Assembly: GCA_965369375.1 (NCBI GenBank)
Contig: CBDUQN010000037.1
Span: 1 to 28,377 of the forward strand
Direction: 5' to 3'
Length of the DNA: 28,377 nucleotides
From: CBDUQN01 sp965369375
GTDB lineage: Bacteria; Krumholzibacteriota; Krumholzibacteriia; Krumholzibacteriales; Krumholzibacteriaceae
Position numbers and translations under genes: made by a program. Below, in pieces: positions 23,241 through 28,377 of this stretch (the first letter of the stretch is position 1; each line of letters opens with the position of its first letter). Below the pieces are notes generated by a model. The model was not told the origin of the DNA. It saw nothing but the letters and a program-made list of their open reading frames with translations, and did not search any database.

Positions 23241-25487
23241 TCAATTATGCCTGAACCAGGCACGGCGCTGGCCGAGCGCCTGGCCGAGGAACAGATAGAA
23301 GTTATCACGGCCTCCATCGGTGCGGCCGTAGGCGATGTAGATAGGGCCGATGAGTGTGTCGACGCCGAGAAATACGCTCCCCGCGGCGATGCCCCTGTCG
23401 AATTCGATGTCGCTTTTCTCCTGGAAAACATTTCCGTATTCGAGGGACAATCCCGCATAGAAAGAAAAGAAACTGAAATCGCCGATGCGGCGGTAAAAGA
23501 TTCCGGACAGCAGCGCCGCGTGTTGGCCTATGAGCTCGTTGTGTTCGAGGCCGGATAATCGCGTGAATCCGCCGAGACGGAACATGCTCTGATAGGGCGC
23601 ATCACTGTCCCGGGTCGTTGTATACATCCCGCGAAAGTATCCCGTGTTACGTCCAATCGTATAAGCATACGATCCCTCGACGATCCCCTGTTCGTAATCG
23701 GTGTCTGAACCTAGAGCCTCTAATCCGGCCGTAGCCCGAATTCGCGCCGTCCCCCCCGAATGTGGAAACATAACGTTGTCCAACTCATCGACAAAGAATT
23801 GCATAAACGCTTCACCCGTATCGAAATCGGTATCGGGCGCGTCGGGATCACCCACCTGTACTTTTATCGTGCCGGCCCCGCGAATAATACCGGCACGGAT
23901 TTCCCCCCACGTCCCCAGTTCACGTCCGCCGGCCAGAGCAGCTCCATAGCGCTGCAGAGCCAATTCCTCCACCTTGTGGCCGTTTGTGTCGAAGACATTA
24001 TCGACCAGCTCACTGATCGATGCACGCACGTGGATGAAATTGCGAAGATTGTTAAAGAAGGGCTGGTAAAATTCGGTGAAAATCCCTGGCTCCCTGCCGA
24101 TTTGAAGACCGGTTCGCCACTCACCATTCAGACGATTGACGGCCGTACGAGTATAGGCAGCGGCGAGGTTGAAATTTGGGCCCTCGTAGTCCTCGAATAT
24201 CGAAACGCCGGATTGCAGGTAATTCGGCCCCCAGGAATTCTCGCGAACGGTGACCGTCAGCACGATCCGGCCTGCTTCATCGGTAATGTCGTAATAGACC
24301 GATTCGAAGAGCTCGAGACCGTAGATCCGGTCCAGATCCTTCTCCAGCTTTTCGATATCGAGAGGCTCGCCCGCCTCGATGCCGAGCGACGCAGCGATGA
24401 CTCCATCGGCCAGCCGCGACCGATTGACGATCCTCACTTCGTCGATTGTGAGCCGCACAATACGCCGTTCGCGCCGGTTCCGGTGCGCGCGGTAATCTTC
24501 CTCCGACACCGACAGCCGTTCGAGCTCGCCGAGAGCGGCCTCCGCGGCGCTGACACCGGCGGGGATCGCTTCTCCGGCATGGTCGAACGATGCAGTCGTG
24601 ATATCACCGAGATCGGGCCGTATAAAAATATCCTCATCGGTGAGCGAGGCGATCTGCTGATCGGTATTGCGCCGCGTAAGAATATTCGAAAGCTGCCCCG
24701 TAATGCCCAGCACGGACCCGAGCTCCTCTCGCGTGCTCATGGGGGTACTGATATCAACCGCAATGACCACATCGGCGCCCATCCGGCGAACGACATCGAT
24801 GGGCAGGTTGGTGCTCACCCCGCCGTCTACGAGCAGCCTTCCGTCGATCTCCCTCGGTGCAAGGAGGGCCGGAATGGACATGCTCGCCCGCATCGCGAGC
24901 GCCAGATCGCCGTGATCGAGTACCACGGTTTCACCGGTAACGATATCGGTCGCAATTGCGCGGTAGGGAATGCTCAGCGCATCGAAGTCACGAACCGTCA
25001 TGACGGGCAGCGTGTATTTCTTGAGAAGCAGATCGATCTTCTGGCCGTCGATGAGACCGGATGGAAACTTGAGCCCGTCACGGGATATGCCCGGTTTGTT
25101 CTTGACGAGGTAGAGATCGTCGTCGCGCTTGCGCCGAAAGGAACGGTCCTTTCGCGGTATCTTGTCATCGAAGGCATCCGCCCAGTCGATCCTGGTGATC
25201 AACTCCTCGAGCTCCGCAGTAGACATGCCTGATGCGTAGAATCCGCCGACGAGGGCACCCATGCTCGTGCCGGCGATATAGTCGATCGGTATATGATGCT
25301 CCTCGAGCACCCTGAGCACGCCTATGTGGGCGGCCCCGCGCGCGCCGCCGCCACTGAGCGCAAGCCCGATCTTCGGTCGGCTCTCTGCGCCGGTCGATAT
25401 TCCGGTGGCGGCCGGTGCCGGTGCCAACGCCATGCCGGCAACGAAGACCGTCAGCAAGAGCCAGCTACTTATCCTCAGTGCTGTCAT
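23241..25487 (-). CDS. Patatin-like phospholipase with POTRA and Omp85 beta-barrel (PlpD-type)
   Basis: Protein of 748 residues. Signal peptide 1-27, patatin domain (about 38-240), a POTRA-like domain (about 325-410) and a C-terminal Omp85/BamA-type barrel to the end. The Ser-Asp dyad is Ser75 in G-T-S-M-G and Asp221 in V-D-G-G; the oxyanion loop is S-G-G-G-A-R-G-A-A-H (45-54). In the type Vd family (Pseudomonas PlpD) the barrel is in the outer membrane and the patatin part hydrolyses phospholipids. Here the very C-terminus is R-H-N, not the usual aromatic residue. I chose the ATG at 25487, which gives a clean signal peptide and has GGGAG upstream; the frame is open 23 codons further, through a duplicated segment. 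It heads the same-strand run that ends with the transporter gene. Confidence 0.9.
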   Translation of the reverse strand: MTALRISSWLLLTVFVAGMALAPAPAATGISTGAESRPKIGLALSGGGARGAAHIGVLRVLEEHHIPIDYIAGTSMGALVGGFYASGMSTAELEELITRIDWADAFDDKIPRKDRSFRRKRDDDLYLVKNKPGISRDGLKFPSGLIDGQKIDLLLKKYTLPVMTVRDFDALSIPYRAIATDIVTGETVVLDHGDLALAMRASMSIPALLAPREIDGRLLVDGGVSTNLPIDVVRRMGADVVIAVDISTPMSTREELGSVLGITGQLSNILTRRNTDQQIASLTDEDIFIRPDLGDITTASFDHAGEAIPAGVSAAEAALGELERLSVSEEDYRAHRNRRERRIVRLTIDEVRIVNRSRLADGVIAASLGIEAGEPLDIEKLEKDLDRIYGLELFESVYYDITDEAGRIVLTVTVRENSWGPNYLQSGVSIFEDYEGPNFNLAAAYTRTAVNRLNGEWRTGLQIGREPGIFTEFYQPFFNNLRNFIHVRASISELVDNVFDTNGHKVEELALQRYGAALAGGRELGTWGEIRAGIIRGAGTIKVQVGDPDAPDTDFDTGEAFMQFFVDELDNVMFPHSGGTARIRATAGLEALGSDTDYEQGIVEGSYAYTIGRNTGYFRGMYTTTRDSDAPYQSMFRLGGFTRLSGLEHNELIGQHAALLSGIFYRRIGDFSFFSFYAGLSLEYGNVFQEKSDIEFDRGIAAGSVFLGVDTLIGPIYIAYGRTDGGRDNFYLFLGQALGQRRAWFRHN

Positions 25488-25490
25488 TCT

Positions 25491-25532
25491 ATGATCACTC
25501 CCTGCAATAAATATATGATTGCTCCCCGCAAT
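25491..25532 (-). repeat. Imperfect 24-bp direct duplication upstream of the patatin gene
   Basis: Two 18-bp segments, 25491-25508 and 25515-25532, match at 15 of 18 positions with a period of 24. On the minus strand each reads ATTGC, then GGGGAG or AGGGAG, then ATCAT, so the ribosome-binding sequence is present twice. The spacing is a multiple of three. It is either a duplicated leader or a direct-repeat operator. Confidence 0.5.
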
Positions 25533-25584
25533 CGTCTCTATCCTACAATAATTCAAATCGCTATACCATTCTGTATTAAGATCC

Positions 25585-25626
25585 CCGGAGCCGGATGATG
25601 GCGCTCCCCTGCCGGGCGGGCTCCGG
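25585..25626. repeat. GC-rich inverted repeat in the divergent intergenic region
   Basis: CCGGAGCC (25585-25592) and GGCTCCGG (25619-25626) are perfect inverse complements around a 26-base GC-rich loop. It lies between divergent genes and upstream of the plus-strand promoter, so a terminator role is not obvious. The motif CCGGGCGGGCTC inside it also occurs at 3987-3998, next to the convergent terminator region. Confidence 0.4.
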
Positions 25627-25647
25627 CGAAAGGTTCTAATTTACATA

Positions 25648-25676
25648 TTGACAAGACGTTCCACTCCATTTATGGT
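25648..25676 (+). promoter_or_regulatory. Putative sigma-70-type promoter of the outer-membrane protein gene
   Basis: A perfect -35 TTGACA (25648-25653), a 17-base spacer and TATGGT (25671-25676, four of six matches). The ATG lies 70 bases downstream, leaving room for a short untranslated leader. Confidence 0.5.
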
Positions 25677-25746
25677 GACTCGAGAATCAAAGGTGTCGAG
25701 CACATGATCGACCGCATCGCACGGTCTTTCAACGAAAGGGGTAGAG

Positions 25747-26370
25747 ATGAAACGAATCCTGGGAATCGCTCTTATTCTCTGCTGCGCATTACCGGGCATC
25801 GCAGCGGATACCGCCGCCGAAGGGATGAAAGGCGCGCTGCAGGTCGGCATCGGCGCGGCGAACGTTACCGGAGGCCCCGATCTCGGTTTGAGTTATCAGG
25901 TTTTTACCCTTCAGGCTGCGGGCCTTCTCTTCCCGTCGCCGTGGGCGGCGGTCATCGCCGACTTCTCTTACGGTCTCCCCCATACATACGAATACAAGAA
26001 TTATGGCAACAGAGTGGAGATCAAAGTTCAAGCCAGCTACCTCGACGGGCTTCTCGGCGTATACAAGGTATTCTCCGATGGAGGATTCGTCTATCTCGGC
26101 GCCGGGGTTACCGTGGGATTCGGCGGCTTCGACGTGAAAGACAATGGGGTTTCGACGGACGACTTTGACATAAAAACGAGCATAGGCTTCGCGTGCGGGG
26201 CCGGATTGGCATTGCCCATCACGGACAGGATGTCGGGCTTTGTTAATCTGCGTCAGCGTTTCATCAAGAATGAGCTCGAAATTACGGATGATAGCGAGAT
26301 AAGATCCTACGATATGAGCAGCGGCGGAACGGAAGTGACCGTGGGACTTTCATGGACATTCGGCGGTTGA
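25747..26370 (+). CDS. Small outer-membrane beta-barrel protein (OmpA/opacity-like)
   Basis: Protein of 207 residues. Residues 1-20 are a signal peptide (M-K-R-I-L-G-I-A-L-I-L). The rest alternates hydrophobic and polar residues with many Gly and aromatic residues and ends V-T-V-G-L-S-W-T-F-G-G, the pattern of an eight-stranded outer-membrane barrel. I cannot place it in a named family beyond that. AAAGGGG precedes the ATG. It is divergent from the patatin gene and lies 105 bases before the DUF362 gene. A weak hairpin (26398-26417) follows it without a T run. Confidence 0.75.
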   Translation: MKRILGIALILCCALPGIAADTAAEGMKGALQVGIGAANVTGGPDLGLSYQVFTLQAAGLLFPSPWAAVIADFSYGLPHTYEYKNYGNRVEIKVQASYLDGLLGVYKVFSDGGFVYLGAGVTVGFGGFDVKDNGVSTDDFDIKTSIGFACGAGLALPITDRMSGFVNLRQRFIKNELEITDDSEIRSYDMSSGGTEVTVGLSWTFGG

Positions 26371-26475
26371 TTCACCGGTGCACAGCGGGTATTATCGGTT
26401 CGTGGCTACCAGCGAACTCGAGTTGAATACAATCGATTAAATCTGTTTTCACCCGATTTGAGACAGGAGGACGCC

Positions 26476-27405
26476 ATGTTCAAGAAAATGACCCGCCGCA
26501 CCTTCCTCAAGTCGAGCGCCGCCGTCGGCGCCTCTTCCCTTTTCGGCATGAACGTGCTCTCCGGCTGCGGCAAGAGTAGATCCGCCGATATAGTAGTTGT
26601 TACAGGCGGAGACTACTTTCAGAACACGGTGGGAGCCGTCGAGAATCTAGGCGGGATGGATCGATTCGTTTCCAACGGTTCCCGGGTCGCCATCCTCGCC
26701 AATCCGCAGAGAAACAATCCCGGCGCATTCACCAAGCCCGAGGTCGTGCGCGCCGCCATCAGAATGTGCAAGGAGGCGGGTGCCGGAGAAATCAGCTGCC
26801 TCAGCTGGCTCCCCGAGCAGAACTGGGCGACGACGGGGCTAAAGGCCGTGGTGGAGGAAGAGGGGGCAAACCTCGTCATCCTCGACCTGAAGGACGAAAC
26901 GCTCTTCAAGCCCCTCCCGGTTCCCAATGGGATCGCCCTGAAAGAGGCGCGAATCATGTCGGTATTCTTCGAATATGATATATTCATAGACATGCCCATC
27001 ACCAAGGACCACGCGGGAAACAAGTTCACCGGGACGATGAAGAATCTGATGGGATTGAACTCTCCCAAGAATAACCGGACATTTCATAAAGAGGGATGGA
27101 AGACCGACATCGACGCCATCACGCATCTCGATCAGTGCATCGCCGATCTGAATACGGTGATATCGCCCAACCTGTGTATCGTCGATGCGACGGAATTCAT
27201 CACGACAAACGGTCCCTTCGGTCCCGGCGATCTGATAAAACCCCGGAAAGTCATTGCCGGCACCGACCGTGTGGCCATCGATTCTTATTGTTCAACGCTC
27301 TGGGGACTCAATGGGGCGGATATCATACACATCCGCAAGGCGCACGAGCACGAGCTCGGCGAAATAGACCTGGCAAAGGTGACAATCGAAGAGCTCGAAG
27401 CATAG
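26476..27405 (+). CDS. Tat-exported DUF362 lipoprotein
   Basis: Protein of 309 residues. The N-terminus has a twin-arginine motif, T-R7-R8-T-F-L-K, a hydrophobic region and the lipobox L-S-G-C31, so it should be folded before export through Tat and then lipid-anchored. The rest is a DUF362 domain: an A-V-E-N-L-G-G-M near the start, P-E-V-V-R-A-A-I-R-M-C-K-E-A-G-A, D-I-F-I-D-M-P-I-T-K-D-H, and T-M-K-N-L-M-G-L-N-S-P-K. DUF362 proteins often accompany iron-sulfur proteins; no cluster cysteines are visible in this one. The ATG at 26476 has AGGAGG upstream. The last six codons and the stop lie in the first copy of a 42-bp duplication. Confidence 0.88.
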   Translation: MFKKMTRRTFLKSSAAVGASSLFGMNVLSGCGKSRSADIVVVTGGDYFQNTVGAVENLGGMDRFVSNGSRVAILANPQRNNPGAFTKPEVVRAAIRMCKEAGAGEISCLSWLPEQNWATTGLKAVVEEEGANLVILDLKDETLFKPLPVPNGIALKEARIMSVFFEYDIFIDMPITKDHAGNKFTGTMKNLMGLNSPKNNRTFHKEGWKTDIDAITHLDQCIADLNTVISPNLCIVDATEFITTNGPFGPGDLIKPRKVIAGTDRVAIDSYCSTLWGLNGADIIHIRKAHEHELGEIDLAKVTIEELEA

Positions 27406-27470
27406 GGGCGGCGATCTTGTGAGAAAATCGAAGAGCTCGAAGCATAGGGGCGGCGATCTTGTGAGAAAAT
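27384..27470 (+). repeat. Perfect 42-bp tandem duplication across a gene junction
   Basis: Every base from 27384 to 27428 equals the base 42 positions later, giving 2.07 perfect copies. The unit contains the last codons and the TAG of the DUF362 gene, an AGGGG ribosome-like sequence and the GTGAGAAAA start of the next gene. As 42 is a multiple of three, both GTG codons (27419 and 27461) share a reading frame. The lack of any divergence points to a recent event or an assembly artefact. Confidence 0.95.
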
Positions 27471-28377
27471 ACCTTTTCCCACTTCTTGTACTCGTGCTCG
27501 TTACCGTTCCCGGCGCCGGCGGATGCCCGGCGGAGCCGAAAAACGATCCCGATCTGTCCCATTATCTGCCTCAGAAGAGCGAGCTCGCCGGCTGGTCCGC
27601 ATATGAGGAGCCGCAAACCGCCCTTGGTGAGGATCTCTACCTTCTGATCGATGGCGCCGCGGAGATCTTCCTCGAATACGGATTCAAGCAGGCCGTCTTC
27701 CAATCCTACGATAACGAAAACGAAAAATCGATCAACCTCGAGATCTACGAAATGGACGATCCAGCGAGCGCATACGGCATCTACACCTTCAGAACAAGTG
27801 AAGACGGAAGAGAGATCGCGATCGGAAACGGCGCGAGAATCGAAGATTACTATATAAATTTCTGGAAGGGGAATTTTCTTGTCACCGTAATCGGATTCAG
27901 CATGGACAGAAAAACGATCAACGGTGTCAAAAAGATGGCGAAGAACGTTGCGGCCCGCATTGCGGAAAAAGGTGAAAGACCACGCCTGACCAAAGCCCTG
28001 CCGGCGGTGGGACTGCGACCCAACGGAATCGAATATCTGAAAGGAAACCTGGCGCTCTTTAATAACTATGAATTCGATAATGCCAACATCTTCGGATTAT
28101 CGGAAGGTGTCATCGGGATGTACGGGTATCACAGGATCTTTCTATTTAATTACACAGACAAAACCGAAAGCAGCAGGTGGTTTCTAAACGGAGTAGAGCA
28201 TCTGAAAAAGAGTCCTCGGTTCCACGACTTCACCGGTAATGAAAACGGGTGCGCAATGACCGACCGAAGTGGCAATCATTTATTTATCGAACCCTACCGC
28301 AATTTCATTATCTTCGTGCTCGGCAAGGAAAAAGGCGCGAAAGCCCTCATGACGGAACAGAAAGCCGGAATCGATCG
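27461..28377 (+). CDS. DUF6599-like lipoprotein, partial (runs off the window)
   Basis: An open frame from GTG at 27461 to the window edge, 305 codons without a stop, the C-terminus missing. The N-terminus M-R-K-Y-L-F-P-L-L-V-L-V-L is a signal peptide ending in G-A-G-G-C, a likely lipobox. The body holds Y-L-L-I-D-G-A-A-E-I-F-L-E-Y-G-F, E-I-Y-E-M-D-D-P-A-S-A-Y-G-I-Y and F-W-K-G-N-F-L-V-T-V-I-G-F, which I associate with the DUF6599 family; function unknown. AGGGG is about ten bases upstream. An in-frame GTG at 27419, in the first repeat copy, would add a basic 14-residue extension in front of the signal peptide and is less likely. It starts 55 bases after the DUF362 gene and is probably co-transcribed with it. 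Confidence 0.8.
   Translation, partial: MRKYLFPLLVLVLVTVPGAGGCPAEPKNDPDLSHYLPQKSELAGWSAYEEPQTALGEDLYLLIDGAAEIFLEYGFKQAVFQSYDNENEKSINLEIYEMDDPASAYGIYTFRTSEDGREIAIGNGARIEDYYINFWKGNFLVTVIGFSMDRKTINGVKKMAKNVAARIAEKGERPRLTKALPAVGLRPNGIEYLKGNLALFNNYEFDNANIFGLSEGVIGMYGYHRIFLFNYTDKTESSRWFLNGVEHLKKSPRFHDFTGNENGCAMTDRSGNHLFIEPYRNFIIFVLGKEKGAKALMTEQKAGID

Noticed and set aside
23760..25232. Plus-strand open frame of 490 codons inside the patatin-Omp85 gene
   Set aside because: It is fully antisense to a gene with catalytic motifs; long antisense frames arise from codon bias in GC-rich genes. The same holds for the frames at 8607-9947, 11949-13223 and 1367-2044.
26398..26417. Terminator after the outer-membrane barrel gene
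   Set aside because: The stem has a bulge and no T run follows; I do not list it as a feature.
1..28377. CRISPR arrays, tRNA or rRNA genes, insertion sequences, phage genes
   Set aside because: No regularly spaced repeats, cloverleaf sequences, rRNA stretches, transposase or integrase motifs were seen by reading both strands; a search with tRNAscan-SE, Infernal and ISfinder would settle it.

Overview
The window (about 28.4 kb, moderately GC-rich, densely coded) looks like a chromosomal segment of a Gram-negative bacterium of the Fibrobacterota-Chlorobiota-Bacteroidota (FCB) side of the tree, most likely an uncultivated candidate phylum of the Krumholzibacteria, Eisenbacteria or Zixibacteria kind. 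The pointers are two secreted proteins ending in a FlgD-Ig-like C-terminal domain with the N-[YH]-P-N-P-F-N-P-S-T motif, an outer-membrane patatin/Omp85 protein, exported lipoproteins, a SYLF protein, a tricorn-like S41 protease and a Tat-exported DUF362 protein. The phylum is inference. I see no tRNA, rRNA, CRISPR array, IS element or phage gene, and no gene-free stretch exceeds about 280 bases.

Layout. 17-1948 (-): serine hydrolase of the beta-lactamase fold with a C-terminal membrane domain. 2198-3934 (+): an Ig-like lipoprotein and a SYLF protein, each with its own recognisable promoter. 3997-11429 (-): a five-gene operon that is the most interesting part of the window. 11574-13877 (-) and 14155-16191 (+): a divergent pair, a C25 (gingipain-type) protease and a peptidyl-arginine/agmatine deiminase, both with the same kind of C-terminal sorting domain. 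16313-17035 (+): an orphan OmpR-type response regulator. 17072-25487 (-): a same-strand run of a patatin-Omp85 protein, an iron-sulfur flavoprotein, a tricorn-like protease and a transporter fused to a substrate-binding domain. 25747-28377 (+): an outer-membrane beta-barrel, a DUF362 Tat protein and a lipoprotein that runs off the window; the last two meet at a perfect 42-bp tandem duplication.

The operon at 3997-11429 reads, in transcription order: MBOAT O-acyltransferase fused to an SGNH-hydrolase domain; peptidyl carrier protein; stand-alone amino-acid adenylation enzyme; acyl-CoA-dehydrogenase-type flavoprotein; multi-pass GT-C-like membrane protein. Adenylation enzyme, carrier, MBOAT and SGNH protein are the four parts of the Dlt (teichoic acid D-alanylation) machine, here with the last two fused. 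The adenylation pocket, however, reads D-L-L-Y-L-A-L-V-C-K, which I recall as the code of the L-prolyl-AMP ligases of pyrrole and anatoxin pathways (PltF, RedM, AnaC). The flavoprotein resembles their prolyl-carrier oxidases (PltE, RedW, AnaB): its Glu is at the alternative, isovaleryl-CoA-dehydrogenase-like position. My reading is a Dlt-like system that loads proline on a carrier, oxidises it to a pyrroline- or pyrrole-2-carboxyl thioester, and passes that acyl group through the membrane to an unknown surface or exported acceptor. I know of no described system of this composition. Each family assignment is well supported; substrate and acceptor are inference.

Second points of interest: the gingipain/arginine-deiminase pairing recalls Porphyromonas gingivalis, where arginine gingipain exposes C-terminal arginines that PPAD citrullinates; the symporter-like protein has lost the usual SDF-family binding motifs and carries its own binding domain; the tandem duplication at 27384-27470 duplicates both a stop codon and a start region.
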